A stretch of 64,000 nt of DNA from Acinetobacter terrae (GCF_013004375.1 NZ_JABERI010000002.1:84654-148653), one strand, 5' to 3'. Shown: positions 9,787 to 20,400, counted from the first letter of the stretch. Made by a program: numbers and translations. Notes: generated by a model from the sequence alone, not told the origin.

Positions 9787-10590
9787 TTATTTCTTTTTAA
9801 ACAAATAAATTTGGAACTGCCCTTTCAATTCGAATTGCTCATTCTGCTCTAGCGCCTGACGACGTTCTGGCTTGGCTTTATAAGCATACGGCGTCATCGC
9901 AATCAGGTTTTTCAAGTCCGCCTGTTGCACAGTAAAAGGCGCATCAACAACACTTTCCTCTACCAATTCAAAGGCATCTGCCAATTGATCAACAAACTTA
10001 TGCGGTTCATGGGGGGTTACTTCTTCAAACAATGCCTCTCGCATCGCATACAAGTGTTCAGTCGCAGGTGTCACGACCATTAAATATGCATGAGGCTTAA
10101 GTACACGTAATATTTCCTGCTTTGGAATAGGACTAAACAAACTGGTACACAAGTCAATCGAAGCATCCAGTACTGGTAAGGTTGCCCCTGTTCCCACCAC
10201 CCAGGTCACTTTTTTATTCAACTTAGCCGCAACCTGTACTGCATTTTTAGCAATATCCACACCCACACATTGCAGCACTTCAGCTTGCATGGCATTAGTG
10301 TAATAGCCTTCACCACAGCCAATATCGAGCAGGTTTTCAATACTTAATTCACGAATTTTTTCGACCACTGCTTTTTGCAAAGGTGCATAGAACCCAGCAC
10401 TTAAAAATGCACGGCGCGCCTGTACCGATTCCACAGTATCACCCGGGTTTTTACTGTGTTTATGCTGTACCACATGCAAATTGACATAACCCTGTTTTGC
10501 CACGTCATAACTGTGGTTATTAGTGCAGTGCCATGTTTTCTCGGTCAGTTTCAGTGCTTCATGACATACAGGACACATCAGCAGATTCAT
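9787..10590 (-). CDS. rlmA: 23S rRNA (guanine-N1)-methyltransferase RlmA
   Basis: SAM-dependent methyltransferase of the RlmA family, which modifies G745 of 23S rRNA in E. coli. The N-terminal zinc finger uses C6, C9, C22 and H26, followed by the family phrase DVAKQGYVNL. A Rossmann SAM-binding motif NLLDIGCGEGYYTNAM comes at about 100-115 and a catalytic-core LFSPIP segment later. The 267-residue length fits. Could be the TlrB/RlmA(II) type, but the Gram-negative RlmA(I) type is more likely. Confidence 0.9.
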   Translation of the reverse strand: MNLLMCPVCHEALKLTEKTWHCTNNHSYDVAKQGYVNLHVVQHKHSKNPGDTVESVQARRAFLSAGFYAPLQKAVVEKIRELSIENLLDIGCGEGYYTNAMQAEVLQCVGVDIAKNAVQVAAKLNKKVTWVVGTGATLPVLDASIDLCTSLFSPIPKQEILRVLKPHAYLMVVTPATEHLYAMREALFEEVTPHEPHKFVDQLADAFELVEESVVDAPFTVQQADLKNLIAMTPYAYKAKPERRQALEQNEQFELKGQFQIYLFKKK

Positions 10591-10621
10591 ATTTTTCTCC
10601 AGTGCCTGAAATCAGGCGTTA

Positions 10622-10659
10622 AAAAAGCCGGCAGATGTGGGAGCAAATGCCGGCTTTTT
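10622..10659. terminator. Terminator of the rsmH-mraY operon
   Basis: The arms AAAAAGCCGGCA and TGCCGGCTTTTT surround a 14-base loop, just beyond the mraY stop on the minus strand and before rlmA. The A run reads as a U tract on the minus strand. Confidence 0.88.
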
Positions 10660-10670
10660 CGAATATTTGC

Positions 10671-11789
10671 TTAACGCAATTTTAAGGTCATTAAGCCTAA
10701 AACTACCAGCATAATCGTGATAATCCAGAAACGAATCACCACCTGGGTTTCACGCCAGCCTTTTTTCTCGTAATGGTGATGTAAAGGTGCCATCAGGAAT
10801 ACACGTTTGTTACGCATACGCAGTGAACCAATTTGCAGGAATACAGAAATAGCTTCGACCACAAACACACCGCCCATAATCGCAAAAACGATTTCCTGAC
10901 GAACCATCACTGCAATCGTCCCCAGCATCGCCCCCAAAGATAATGCACCGACATCACCCATGAATACTTGAGCTGGATGTGCGTTATACCAAAGGAAGGC
11001 CAAGCCCGCACCAATCATTGCAGCGCAGATCACCACGAGTTCAGATGAATATTTCACATAAGGCATGTGCAGATAATTGGCAAAACGCACATCACCAGCA
11101 AGGTAAGCAAATACACCCAAACCTGCTGCAACAAGGACGATTGGCATAATCGCCAAACCATCCAGACCATCAGTCAAGTTAACGGCATTCGATGCACCGT
11201 TAATCACCAGATAAGTAAAGATAATAAAACCAATACCCAGTGGAATGGCTGAAAAAGGAATACTGATGTTTTTAAAGAATGGAATCAACAGATCAAGCAT
11301 ATTCGCAGTATGCACAGGATTGGCCTGTTGAGTCGCAATCACATACAACGCAATACCTGCACCTAACGATCCGACAGAAGTCCAGAAGAATTTTTTCTTC
11401 GCAGGCAAGCCGGCATTGTCTTTATAACGGACTTTAATCCAGTCATCTGCCCAGCCTACAGCACCGAAGATCACCATCACCGCAAGTACAATCCAGACAT
11501 AGGGATTAGATAAATCAGCCCAAAGCAAGGTTGAAATACCAATCGAAAGTAGGATCAATACCCCCCCCATGGTTGGAGTACCCATTTTCTTGGCATGACC
11601 TTCAGGAGCAAACGAACTGACTGCTTGGCCATATTTGAGTGCTTGTAGCTTACGGATCATCACCGGACCCAAGACCAGTCCAATGGTCAATGCGGTTAAG
11701 ACACTGAGCAAAGCACGTAATGTTAAATAACGAACCACCTGGAACGAGCTGTTGTAGCCCGCCAGTTGTTCAAATAGCCATAACAGCAT
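10671..11789 (-). CDS. mraY: Phospho-N-acetylmuramoyl-pentapeptide-transferase
   Basis: Integral inner-membrane enzyme that makes lipid I from UDP-MurNAc-pentapeptide and undecaprenyl phosphate. It has about ten hydrophobic segments, the conserved KMGTPTMGG loop near residues 68-76, the metal-binding [10 protein letters not shown] motif near 203-212 and the [12 protein letters not shown] motif near 335-346. At 372 residues it is full length. Its ATG overlaps the murF stop (TAATG). It closes the cluster; murD, ftsW and murG do not follow here, so the division cluster is split in this genome. Confidence 0.97.
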   Translation of the reverse strand: MLLWLFEQLAGYNSSFQVVRYLTLRALLSVLTALTIGLVLGPVMIRKLQALKYGQAVSSFAPEGHAKKMGTPTMGGVLILLSIGISTLLWADLSNPYVWIVLAVMVIFGAVGWADDWIKVRYKDNAGLPAKKKFFWTSVGSLGAGIALYVIATQQANPVHTANMLDLLIPFFKNISIPFSAIPLGIGFIIFTYLVINGASNAVNLTDGLDGLAIMPIVLVAAGLGVFAYLAGDVRFANYLHMPYVKYSSELVVICAAMIGAGLAFLWYNAHPAQVFMGDVGALSLGAMLGTIAVMVRQEIVFAIMGGVFVVEAISVFLQIGSLRMRNKRVFLMAPLHHHYEKKGWRETQVVIRFWIITIMLVVLGLMTLKLR

Positions 11790-13195
11790 TAAAGTTTCTC
11801 CATCAAATCAGCCATCAATGTTTCCATATGGGTATAACGAGAACCTTTGAACAGGAAACTCATGGATTGAGGTTGATGTGTTTCAATTAGACTCAGTAAG
11901 AAAGGCAAAGCTTGCTCCTGGGTCAGGAAAGCCTGCATTTTTTTACCATATTGGGTACTGCGCGCGCCTTCTTGAGTGGCAGGTGAAAACTCACCCACAG
12001 CCACCACAAAATTGACACCGGTCGCAACCAGATCCCGACCCAACATATAGTGTTGTTGTGCCGCACTTGCCCCCAACTCACCAATATCACCGATCACCAT
12101 CACTTTCACCCCATCTTGCTGAGCAAGCACTTCAGCTGCTGCACGCATCGAGGTTGGATTGGCATTGTAAGTATCATCAATAAATAAATGGTTTTTAGCG
12201 GGAATAAAATTCAAGCGACCTTTGGCACCGGTCGCCTGCTCTAAACCTGTCACAATATCATCCAGAGCAACACCAATCGCGAGTGCAAAAGCAGCCGCGG
12301 CAGTGGCGTTTTGAACATTATGTTCACCAGCAAACGGCAGATTCACCTGACGAACACCTTGCGATGTGTTTAATGTGAATGTAGATGATTGCGGATGCAA
12401 TTCAATTTCTGTGGCAAAAACATCACCATTTTCACCAAAGCTTAATACCTGTTCGGTTTGTACAGCTTGACGAATTGGTTCTGCGAAATCATCTGCAGCA
12501 GGAACAATCGAGGTACCGGTTTTGGCAATATGTGCATAAATTTCAGCTTTAGCCCGGCGGATGCCATCGCGTCCGCCAAATTCACCCAAATGCGCAGTAC
12601 CAATATTAATGATCCCTGCCACATGCGGTTGAACCAGATTTGAAGTGTAATCAATTTCACCCTGATGACTCGCACCGAGTTCCATCACCGCATATTGATG
12701 TTCAGCTCGAAGCTCTAACAACATCACCGGCACACCCAAATCATTATTTAAGTTTCCACGAGTAATCAACGTGGGTGCCAAGCGCGATAAAATACTACCG
12801 AGCATTTCTTTGGTGGTGGTTTTACCGCTACTGCCGGTCAGTGCAATCACTTTCACTTGTGAGTTTTGTGCGCGGCGATAAGCCCCCAAATGACCAAGGG
12901 CTAAACGCGTGTCTTCAACCACGAGTTGACAAATATCTGCATCCACCGGATGACTGACAATGGCAATTTCACAACCATTTTCCGCAACTTGAGCAACAAA
13001 ATCATGTGCATCAAAGCGTTCACCTTGCAGCGCTAAAAAAGCATCGGCTTTTTCAGCATCACGTGAATCTGTCAAAATCCGTTTAATGTTGCCTTGAGGC
13101 ACTTTCTCATTCAACCAGTAACCTTGAGTGGTATCCGCAAGCTGCTCAGCTGTCCACGGCTCTAAAGGCACTGTACTGGTAGTCGATGTATGCAT
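11789..13195 (-). CDS. murF: UDP-N-acetylmuramoyl-tripeptide--D-alanyl-D-alanine ligase
   Basis: Adds D-Ala-D-Ala to UDP-MurNAc-tripeptide in the cytoplasm. The ATP-binding motif [10 protein letters not shown] is at residues 121-130, followed by the Mur-ligase block [11 protein letters not shown] and the [11 protein letters not shown] motif near residue 340. The three-domain Mur ligase order is intact. The 468-residue length is normal. It sits nine bases downstream of murE and overlaps mraY. Confidence 0.97.
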   Translation of the reverse strand: MHTSTTSTVPLEPWTAEQLADTTQGYWLNEKVPQGNIKRILTDSRDAEKADAFLALQGERFDAHDFVAQVAENGCEIAIVSHPVDADICQLVVEDTRLALGHLGAYRRAQNSQVKVIALTGSSGKTTTKEMLGSILSRLAPTLITRGNLNNDLGVPVMLLELRAEHQYAVMELGASHQGEIDYTSNLVQPHVAGIINIGTAHLGEFGGRDGIRRAKAEIYAHIAKTGTSIVPAADDFAEPIRQAVQTEQVLSFGENGDVFATEIELHPQSSTFTLNTSQGVRQVNLPFAGEHNVQNATAAAAFALAIGVALDDIVTGLEQATGAKGRLNFIPAKNHLFIDDTYNANPTSMRAAAEVLAQQDGVKVMVIGDIGELGASAAQQHYMLGRDLVATGVNFVVAVGEFSPATQEGARSTQYGKKMQAFLTQEQALPFLLSLIETHQPQSMSFLFKGSRYTHMETLMADLMEKL

Positions 13196-13204
13196 TGTTG
13201 TTTC

Positions 13205-14701
13205 CTATTGAGCCGGATAAGCTGAATCTGGGGTGTGATGCTGGGTATCGATGGCCGATTGCACTTCGACCACATCGTCAAACCAATGACGCACGCCGTC
13301 AATTTCTTGATAATTTTCATGACCTTTACCGGCAATGACTACAATATCGCCTGCCTGGGCTTTTTGCACGGCAAATTTAATCGCTTCACGGCGGTCATGA
13401 ATTTCATGCACCGCATGGACTGAAAAATCGATACCCGCTTTCATGTCAGCAAAGATTTGTTCTGGATTTTCGGTACGTGGATTATCTGAGGTAATCAACG
13501 CAATATCAGCACCATTGAGTGCCGCTTGAGTCATCAGTGGACGTTTGCCACGATCACGATCGCCACCACAACCAAACACAGCCCATAACTGATTGGATAC
13601 ATGACGTTTTAAGGTTTTCAGCACCTGAATTAAGGCATCAGGAGTATGGGCATAATCCACCACAAATAACCGGTCGGCATCACGGATTACCTGCATACGC
13701 CCCGGTGCACCTTTCAATTGCGCTACGGTTGAAATCAGTGTTGCAAGATCAAAACCGGCTTGTTCCGCAGTCACCAAACTTGCCACCAGGTTTTCTACAT
13801 TAAAATGACCAAGCAATGGACTCTGAACTTCAAACTCACCTTGTTTGGTGATCAATTTAAAGTTTGCGCCATTCAAACTATATTGAATATCTTCAACCTG
13901 ATAATCCGCAGTTTGCGTGGTTGAATAGGTCAGGATTTTCGGTTGCGCAGGATTGGCTTTTGCAGCATCGATCATGACTTTGGCATGCTCATCATCGATA
14001 TTGATAATCGCCACTTTTAAACTCGGGAATTTAAATAAGCGCGACTTGGCTTCAGCATAGGCTTCAAGCGTACCGTGATAGTCCAGATGATCACGGCTTA
14101 AATTACTATAGGCCGCAATTTCAATATCGCAGCCATTCAAACGACCTTGTTCCAAACCATGGGAACTGGCTTCAATCGTGGCGAATTCTGCACCTTGTTG
14201 TGCATAGTCATGCAAGGCATTTTGCAGATGCAATGCATCGAGTGTGGTATGCGAAGATGCTTCAAGGTTCGGTAAAATTCCGTTACCCGTGGTTCCCATT
14301 ACTGCACATTTTTTTCCTTGCAGCATCAATAACTCAGCAACAAGTCGTGAAATGGTGGTTTTACCATTGGTACCAGTAACCGCAAGAATTCGTGCGGCTT
14401 GTACGGGCTGAGTCGCTTGTAAATATTGCTTTTGCCATTGTCCCATCACATGACGGACATTTGGCACCACGACACTATTTTCCAAACCCAAATCGGCTTC
14501 ACTGACCACAGCCAAGGCACCGTTTGCCAAAGCTGACTGTGCAAACTGCAAGGTTTTTTCAGGCTGAGAAAAACTATTCAGGGCAATAAAAATTTGCCCT
14601 GGCTCAACTTTACGACTATCTAAACCAAAGCCACTGAATGGCTTTGTCATCCATCCAGTGATTTTTTCAGCGGTGTAGAGATCTTGAAATGTAATGGACA
14701 T
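13205..14701 (-). CDS. murE: UDP-N-acetylmuramoyl-L-alanyl-D-glutamate--2,6-diaminopimelate ligase
   Basis: Adds the third amino acid of the peptidoglycan stem peptide. The ATP motif GTNGKTT is at residues 110-116; the SSHGLEQGRL block and the C-terminal DNPRTENPE motif follow. DNPR is the established signature for meso-diaminopimelate rather than lysine specificity. The 498-residue length is normal. Start ATG is preceded by AGGTGATGA and lies ten bases after the ftsI stop. Confidence 0.97.
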   Translation of the reverse strand: MSITFQDLYTAEKITGWMTKPFSGFGLDSRKVEPGQIFIALNSFSQPEKTLQFAQSALANGALAVVSEADLGLENSVVVPNVRHVMGQWQKQYLQATQPVQAARILAVTGTNGKTTISRLVAELLMLQGKKCAVMGTTGNGILPNLEASSHTTLDALHLQNALHDYAQQGAEFATIEASSHGLEQGRLNGCDIEIAAYSNLSRDHLDYHGTLEAYAEAKSRLFKFPSLKVAIINIDDEHAKVMIDAAKANPAQPKILTYSTTQTADYQVEDIQYSLNGANFKLITKQGEFEVQSPLLGHFNVENLVASLVTAEQAGFDLATLISTVAQLKGAPGRMQVIRDADRLFVVDYAHTPDALIQVLKTLKRHVSNQLWAVFGCGGDRDRGKRPLMTQAALNGADIALITSDNPRTENPEQIFADMKAGIDFSVHAVHEIHDRREAIKFAVQKAQAGDIVVIAGKGHENYQEIDGVRHWFDDVVEVQSAIDTQHHTPDSAYPAQ

Positions 14702-14711
14702 TCATCACCTA

Positions 14712-16535
14712 TTACTGGATTTTGGGAGTATCTAAAGGTTTATCTAAAGGCACGTTCATTAAACGTAGCGATTCTTGCATTACGCGTGCGAATACAGGGG
14801 CGGATACCGTACCCCCATAGTAAGAGCCTTGAGGATTTTCCACCACGACAATCATGGCCAAACGCGGATCACTCACAGGCGCGACACCGGCAAATAAAGC
14901 ACGATATTCGCTGGTTGAATAACCTTTACGGTCAGCACGTAGCTTATGTGCGGTACCAGTTTTACCGGCCACACGATAGCCCGGAATAGTGGCACGTGTA
15001 GCAGTTCCGCCTGGCAATGTCGCTGTTTCCATCATCAACAGCACTTGATCGGCAATTTTTGCATCAACGATTTGCTCACCCTTCGGAGGTTGCTCTAATT
15101 TATATAAACTTAAAGGAACCTTGACGCCTTTATTAGCAAGCATGGCATAGGCATCAGCAATTTGCAGCACTGTCGCATTCAGGCCATAACCATAAGCCAT
15201 GGTTCCCACTTCAGAGACATTCCATTTGCTTGGTGGCAAGATTAAGCCTCCACTTTCACCCGGGAATTTTACTGCTGAACGCTGACCCATTCCTACACGC
15301 TTATAAAAAGTAGGTAAGGTGGCATAAGGCAAGGACAATGCAAGTTTAGCAACACCAACGTTAGATGATTTCTGGATGATGCCACCCAAAGTCAGCACAC
15401 CATAGTTATGGGTATCACGAATGGTATGGTTACCAATACGCATACTTCCCGGTGAAGTATTCACCACTGAATTTGTAGTGTATTTACCACTTTCCAGAGC
15501 CATCGCCACAGTCAAGGGTTTCATGGTCGAACCCGGTTCAAATGAATCCACTGCACCACGGTTACGCATGGCATCTTTATTGCCTAAACTTTTTTTATCA
15601 TTCGGGTTGTAAGATGGCCAACTGGTCATTGCCAGAATTTCACCTGTTTTGATATCTACTGCTATGGCAGTGGCTGAACGGGCATTATTAGCTACTCCGG
15701 CAGCAGTCAATTCACGGTACATAATATATTGCAGACGTGAATCAATACTTAAGGTGATATTTTCTCCGGCTTCAACTTCTTTAATCACTTCCGGATCTTT
15801 GAAACGATTACCTTTTTTATCCCGTACCACTTGTTGTGCGCCATCATGACCTGATAAAGCAGTATTCATCTGCATTTCCAGACCTTCGATCCCGATCCCT
15901 TCACTATTGGTTAAGCCAATAATCTGCGCATTTGGCTGCGGTTGAGGATAGTAACGTTTATAGTTTTTCTCGGTATAAACCGCTTGAAACTCGCGTTTGG
16001 CAATCAGTTCAGCTTGCTGCGGTGGAATTTCTTTTTGCAGAACCAGATAACGTGAACGAGGTTTCTCGTTCATTTTCTTTTTCAACTCGGCACGATCAAT
16101 GCCAACCGCATCGGCAAGTTCGTCCAAGTTTAAGTTTTTATCCGGTAATTGACGTTTTAATTTACGGTTATTTGGATCTTTAGCCAGTTCGGCAGTAATG
16201 TCATCGAACTGTTTTTTAGTTTCGAAATAGTCGCGCGGATCAATCACCACTTTCATGACTGGTGTACTAATCGCCAAGGGCACACCATGACGATCATAAA
16301 TCACGCCACGCATCGCCTTGACTTTTTCGGTTCTTAAAATGTTGGCATTGGCTTTGTTTTGTAAAAAGTCTTTGTTGATGACCTGCACATAAAATGCACG
16401 ACCCACTAAAGCTAAAAAGCAGAGTAAAACCACACTCCACATCAGATAAAAACGCCACATATCCACGCTAAGGGTGTTTTTATCGGTCACAGACTGCTGT
16501 TTTTTACGCACTTGCTTATTTCTCTTGTCCACCAT
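14712..16535 (-). CDS. ftsI: Penicillin-binding protein 3 (FtsI), septal transpeptidase
   Basis: Cross-links septal peptidoglycan during cell division; target of cephalosporins and aztreonam. A basic, disordered cytoplasmic N-terminus precedes one membrane helix (about 29-48). A PBP dimerisation domain leads to the transpeptidase domain with S336-T-M-K339, S390-S-N392 and K525-T-G527. The 607-residue length is normal for Acinetobacter PBP3. Two starts are possible, but the GTG/ATG context leaves the present one the simplest. It follows ftsL with 13 bases between. Confidence 0.97.
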   Translation of the reverse strand: MVDKRNKQVRKKQQSVTDKNTLSVDMWRFYLMWSVVLLCFLALVGRAFYVQVINKDFLQNKANANILRTEKVKAMRGVIYDRHGVPLAISTPVMKVVIDPRDYFETKKQFDDITAELAKDPNNRKLKRQLPDKNLNLDELADAVGIDRAELKKKMNEKPRSRYLVLQKEIPPQQAELIAKREFQAVYTEKNYKRYYPQPQPNAQIIGLTNSEGIGIEGLEMQMNTALSGHDGAQQVVRDKKGNRFKDPEVIKEVEAGENITLSIDSRLQYIMYRELTAAGVANNARSATAIAVDIKTGEILAMTSWPSYNPNDKKSLGNKDAMRNRGAVDSFEPGSTMKPLTVAMALESGKYTTNSVVNTSPGSMRIGNHTIRDTHNYGVLTLGGIIQKSSNVGVAKLALSLPYATLPTFYKRVGMGQRSAVKFPGESGGLILPPSKWNVSEVGTMAYGYGLNATVLQIADAYAMLANKGVKVPLSLYKLEQPPKGEQIVDAKIADQVLLMMETATLPGGTATRATIPGYRVAGKTGTAHKLRADRKGYSTSEYRALFAGVAPVSDPRLAMIVVVENPQGSYYGGTVSAPVFARVMQESLRLMNVPLDKPLDTPKIQ

Positions 16536-16548
16536 ATTACAGCTAGCC

Positions 16549-16881
16549 TTATTTTTTATCTTCTGAAGTCATTGGTAAAGAAATTACAACCGTCTGCGCT
16601 GCAGGGGGCGAGTACATTCGCAATTGGGTCACAGCGCGTGTGCCAATTTGCGCTGTTGCACCGAAGGTTTGCTGCTCGATGAGCAAACGCCCCCACTCTG
16701 CATTCAGGTCATCCCTTTCCCGGTTAAAGGCACTTAATTCGCGGTAATCATGACGATATTCAAAGACTTGAAATACCACCATGATTGCGCTAAAAAAGAC
16801 CAAGACCAGTAAAACGACATAACTGATGAATTTTTTCATCGGCAAGTTATCTGTTTTCTTTTCAACAACTTCAGTTTTCAT
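16549..16881 (-). CDS. ftsL: Cell division protein FtsL
   Basis: Small bitopic divisome protein that works with FtsB and FtsQ. After a charged cytoplasmic start, residues about 15-37 form one membrane helix, followed by a leucine-zipper-like coiled coil containing RDYRELSAFNRERDDLNAEW. Length 110 residues is typical. Identification rests on topology and on position between rsmH and ftsI, since FtsL sequences are poorly conserved. Its ATG overlaps the rsmH stop (TAATG). Confidence 0.93.
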   Translation of the reverse strand: MKTEVVEKKTDNLPMKKFISYVVLLVLVFFSAIMVVFQVFEYRHDYRELSAFNRERDDLNAEWGRLLIEQQTFGATAQIGTRAVTQLRMYSPPAAQTVVISLPMTSEDKK

Positions 16882-17804
16882 TATTCGCCTTTCGAAGCTA
16901 AGCGTTCTGCAACTCTAAGCCATGCACTACGTGAACGAAAATTGGCTTTAATCTCTTCTTCACTGGCACGCACTCGGGAAATTTTCTTTAATCGACGGGT
17001 ATCTTCCCGTTCTTGTGGCATGCCCCAACTGGTATCTTCCGCTAAAGTCGATTCTTTTTGAATAAATTGTTTAATTAAACGGTCTTCTAGCGAGTGGAAA
17101 CTAATGACCGCTAAACGCCCCCCAGTTTTTAGCACATCCACTGCTTGCGGCAAGAATGCTTCAATATCTTCTAATTCTTTATTAATGGCAATACGGATGC
17201 CCTGAAAAGTTCGTGTTGCTGCATGTTTATTTTTTTCCCATTTCGGATGGGCAACTTTCACAATTTCAGCAAGTTGTGCTGTCGTTTCGATATAGCCCGC
17301 AGCTTTAATGGCTTTGGCAATACGACGGCTATAACGTTCTTCACCATATTTAAAAATAACATTGGCCAAGGCTTCTTCTTCAATATTCACCAGCCATTCA
17401 GCCGCAGTTGGACCTTTTGAATTATCCATCCGCATATCCAGTGGACCATCTTTCATAAAGCTAAAACCACGTTCAGCCTGATCGAGTTGTGGAGATGACA
17501 CCCCTAAATCTGCCATCACGCCATCGACCAAACCAATACCACGTGCTTCAAGTTCTTGTTTTAAGTCTGCAAAACTGGCATGAATAATTTTAAAACGTGA
17601 ATCTTCTTGTTCCAGTATGGCCGCAGTTTCCAGCGCTTGTGGATCTTTATCAAACCCATATACACGTGCATTTTCATCTAATTTAGAAAGCAATAAACGG
17701 GTATGACCACCTCGGCCAAAGGTACCATCTACATAAATCCCTGTATTTCGATCTGCCAATAAGGCATCAACAGTTTCGTGAAGTAATACAGAAATATGCG
17801 ACAT
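16881..17804 (-). CDS. rsmH: 16S rRNA (cytosine(1402)-N(4))-methyltransferase
   Basis: SAM-dependent enzyme (formerly MraW) that methylates C1402 of 16S rRNA. The N-terminal HISVLLHETVDALL and the SAM loop YVDGTFGRGGHTR near residues 25-37 are family hallmarks, as are the DLGVSSPQLD block and the ISFHSLEDRLIKQF block. The 307-residue length is normal. It is the first gene of the cell-wall cluster here; no mraZ precedes it, which I believe is usual for Acinetobacter. Confidence 0.97.
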   Translation of the reverse strand: MSHISVLLHETVDALLADRNTGIYVDGTFGRGGHTRLLLSKLDENARVYGFDKDPQALETAAILEQEDSRFKIIHASFADLKQELEARGIGLVDGVMADLGVSSPQLDQAERGFSFMKDGPLDMRMDNSKGPTAAEWLVNIEEEALANVIFKYGEERYSRRIAKAIKAAGYIETTAQLAEIVKVAHPKWEKNKHAATRTFQGIRIAINKELEDIEAFLPQAVDVLKTGGRLAVISFHSLEDRLIKQFIQKESTLAEDTSWGMPQEREDTRRLKKISRVRASEEEIKANFRSRSAWLRVAERLASKGE

Positions 17805-18086
17805 AAGGATTCAATCAGAACTATGAAAAATGTAACTGCACATTATTACCTTGTTTTGACAAAGCTCCAAACGACTTTTTGTAGGGAAATATTACTTTCC
17901 ATAGAGAAAACCGTTTCTGAATTTATTCAACTCAGATTTAGCTCATATTTCATGTGCTTTTATATCATTTTAAAGCTCACCACTTATCCTGATTCTTTAT
18001 TAAAATAAAGTTCTCTACAAAGATTAAGAAAAGAAAATTTATTTTTTGATTCAAAATTTTATTTAAAAACACATCTTATCAGAAAT
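17805..18086. promoter_or_regulatory. Upstream region of rsmH cluster, no gene seen
   Basis: A low-GC spacer between the rsmH start and the terminator of the sulfate-binding protein gene. It must contain the promoter of the rsmH-mraY unit, but I cannot single out a convincing -35/-10 pair. A 70-codon plus-strand frame beginning over the rsmH start has no ribosome-binding site and no coding look. Confidence 0.4.
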
Positions 18087-18114
18087 AAAAAAGCCCCCAG
18101 TCAGGAGGCTTTTT
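18087..18114 (-). terminator. Terminator downstream of first sulfate-binding protein gene
   Basis: GCCCCC and GGAGGC arms (one mismatch) around AGTCA, with A6 on the left that reads as U6 on the minus strand and T4 to the right. Confidence 0.85.
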
Positions 18115-18132
18115 AAATCATAAATCAATCCG

Positions 18133-19152
18133 TTATTTACGGGTATTGTAAATCTGATCAAAAGTCGCACCATTCACAAAATGAGTTTTTTGTGCCTGAG
18201 CCCAGCCACCAAATACTTCATCAATGGTGAAAGTTTTAAGTTTAGGGAATTGAGCAGAATATTTAGCTAACACTTCCGGGTTACGTGGACGGTAGAAATA
18301 TTTTGCTGCCATGTCTTGACCCAATGGTGAATACAAGTAATTGATATAGCCTTTGGCTAACCACTTGTTACCATCTTTTTCGACATTTTTATCCACGATT
18401 GCCACTGAAGGTTCAGTTAAAATTGACATTGATGGATAGATAATATCGAACTTGTTTTTACCCATGGTCTTTTGAGTCACCAGAGCTTCATTTTCCCAAG
18501 TCAACAACACATCACCAATGCCACGTTCAGCAAATGTCGTCATCGATGCACGCGCAGCAGAATCCATCACTTTTACGTTGTGGTACATTTTACCGACAAA
18601 GTCTTTGGCTGTAGCATCACTACCACCGGGTTGTTTAAGTGCATAACCCCAAGCGGATAAATATACCCAACGTGGTAAACCGCCGGTTTTTGGATTTGGG
18701 GTAATAATTTGTACGCCCGGTTTAGTTAAGTCAGACCAGTCTTTAATATGCTTTGGATTGCCTTTACGCACCATAAATACGATGGTAGAGGTATAAGGTG
18801 CAGAGTTATGCGGGAACTCTTTTTGCCAACCCGGCTGAATTTGGCCTGATTTAACAATTTCTTCAATATCGTTGGCCAAGGCCAAGGTCACCACATCAGC
18901 TTTTAAGCCATCCACGACTGAACGCGCTTGTTTACCTGAACCACCGTGCGACTGTTTGAAATTTACAGTATGACCGGTACGTTGTTTCCAGTAAGCACCA
19001 AATGATTTATTGAATTCATCGTAAAATTCACGGGTTGCATCATAAGATACATTTAAAAATTCACGATCAGCTGCCTGAGCAGTTGTTGCAGTAAAAGCAA
19101 TGCCGGTTGCCAGCAATGCCGCACTGAATAACGCTTTAAATTGAGTTTTCAT
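18133..19152 (-). CDS. Sulfate/thiosulfate ABC transporter substrate-binding protein
   Basis: Periplasmic binding protein of the Sbp/CysP family that hands sulfate or thiosulfate to the CysTWA permease. The signal peptide occupies residues 1-27 (cleavage after AQA). Family motifs are LNVSYDATREFYDEFN near 33-48, the anion-binding [12 protein letters not shown] near 69-80 and GDVLLTWENEAL near 212-223. The 339-residue length is usual. A very similar paralog lies immediately upstream at 19399-20400 and no permease or ATPase gene is near, so the transporter core must be encoded elsewhere. Likely controlled by CysB; not shown here. Confidence 0.93.
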   Translation of the reverse strand: MKTQFKALFSAALLATGIAFTATTAQAADREFLNVSYDATREFYDEFNKSFGAYWKQRTGHTVNFKQSHGGSGKQARSVVDGLKADVVTLALANDIEEIVKSGQIQPGWQKEFPHNSAPYTSTIVFMVRKGNPKHIKDWSDLTKPGVQIITPNPKTGGLPRWVYLSAWGYALKQPGGSDATAKDFVGKMYHNVKVMDSAARASMTTFAERGIGDVLLTWENEALVTQKTMGKNKFDIIYPSMSILTEPSVAIVDKNVEKDGNKWLAKGYINYLYSPLGQDMAAKYFYRPRNPEVLAKYSAQFPKLKTFTIDEVFGGWAQAQKTHFVNGATFDQIYNTRK

Positions 19153-19337
19153 TACAGTACAGACAAGTTATCTTCATTACTGCTAAATATATGAAATAAA
19201 ATCATAAATCGCAATTGATGCATACAATTTTAAACCTAACCCATACACTGCTATTTACTTTAAACAATTGTTTTATTTACAAATAATAAATTAAATCCTT
19301 TATCACAATGATATACCTTTTTATGCTTTGCATATGC

Positions 19338-19369
19338 AAGAAACGAATATCTTCTAATATTCGTTTCTT
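19338..19369. terminator. Perfect 13-bp inverted repeat between the two sulfate-binding genes
   Basis: AAGAAACGAATAT and ATATTCGTTTCTT surround a six-base loop, 30 bases after the upstream paralog stop. The U run on the minus strand is short, so it may be a weak terminator or an mRNA-end stabiliser that separates expression of the two genes. Confidence 0.55.
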
Positions 19370-19398
19370 TTCATTCACCTAAATAACCCCTTACTCAA

Positions 19399-20400
19399 TT
19401 ACTTTTTTTCAGCATAAATTTGGTCGAAAATTGCACCATTCACAAAGTGGGTTTTCTGTGCTTTTGCCCAACCACCAAAAACATCTCCGATGGTAAACAA
19501 TTTAATTTTTGGAAATTGTGCCGCATACTTTGCTGCAATTTGCGGATTACGTGGACGGAAGAAATACTGTGCTGCCAAATCCTGCCCTTTTGGTGAATAT
19601 AGATAGTTGAGATAACCTTTGGCTAAATTGCGGTTGCCATCTTTATCCACGTTTTTATCGACAATTGCCACAGAAGGCTCTGCCAGAATTGAAATTGAAG
19701 GATAAACAATCTGGTATTTATCTTTACCCAAACCTTGAGTTGCCAGTAAGGCTTCATTCTCCCAAGACAACAACACATCACCAATACCGCGTTCAGCAAA
19801 AGTGGTTAAAGAACCGCGTGCACCTGAATCGAGTACTTTTACGTTCTGATAAAGTTTTTTCACCAACTCTTTGGCTTTGGCATCGTTACCGCCCGGTTGT
19901 TTCAGCGCATAGCCCCAAGCTGAAAGATAAATCCAACGTGGCGCGCCACCAGTTTTTGGATTTGGCGTGATAATTTCTACACCTGACTTGGTTAAATCAT
20001 TCCAGTCTTTAATACTTTTAGGATTGCCTTTGCGCACCAGAAACACCACGGTTGAGGTATAGGGTGCGGAATTATTCGGGAACTGTTTTTGCCAGTTTTT
20101 ATTGATTAGACCTGCATTTACAATTTCTTCAATATCATTGGCTAAGGCCAAGGTCACCACATCGGCTTGTAAACCGTCAATCACTGAGCGCGCTTGCTTA
20201 CCCGAGCCACCATGTGATTGTTTAAAGTTCACTTCTTGTCCAGTGCGCTGTTTCCAGAATTCACCAAAGGCCTGATTATATTCTTGGTAAAATTCGCGCG
20301 TTGGATCATACGACACATTGAGAAAATCTTTTGCGGCGAAGCTATGTGAAGTAATTCCCCCTAATACCGCAAGAATTGTAGATGCTATTATTTTTTTCAT
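19399..20400 (-). CDS. Sulfate/thiosulfate ABC transporter substrate-binding protein (paralog)
   Basis: Second copy of the periplasmic sulfate-binding family, 333 residues from the chosen ATG. That start gives a compact signal peptide (MKKIIAS... ending SFA) and has AAAG a few bases upstream; an ATG at 20415 adds five residues but has no ribosome-binding site. It shares [49 protein letters not shown] blocks and [11 protein letters not shown] with its neighbour, so the pair arose by tandem duplication. Differences cluster in surface positions, which leaves room for different affinities for sulfate and thiosulfate, but that is inference. Confidence 0.92.
   Translation of the reverse strand: MKKIIASTILAVLGGITSHSFAAKDFLNVSYDPTREFYQEYNQAFGEFWKQRTGQEVNFKQSHGGSGKQARSVIDGLQADVVTLALANDIEEIVNAGLINKNWQKQFPNNSAPYTSTVVFLVRKGNPKSIKDWNDLTKSGVEIITPNPKTGGAPRWIYLSAWGYALKQPGGNDAKAKELVKKLYQNVKVLDSGARGSLTTFAERGIGDVLLSWENEALLATQGLGKDKYQIVYPSISILAEPSVAIVDKNVDKDGNRNLAKGYLNYLYSPKGQDLAAQYFFRPRNPQIAAKYAAQFPKIKLFTIGDVFGGWAKAQKTHFVNGAIFDQIYAEKK

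Noticed and set aside
17796..18008. 70-codon plus-strand frame over the rsmH start
   Set aside because: Overlaps the rsmH start and an AT-rich promoter region; no start signal or domain.
18133..20400. Sulfate-binding pair as a complete transport operon
   Set aside because: No permease or ATPase gene adjoins; the operon is incomplete here.
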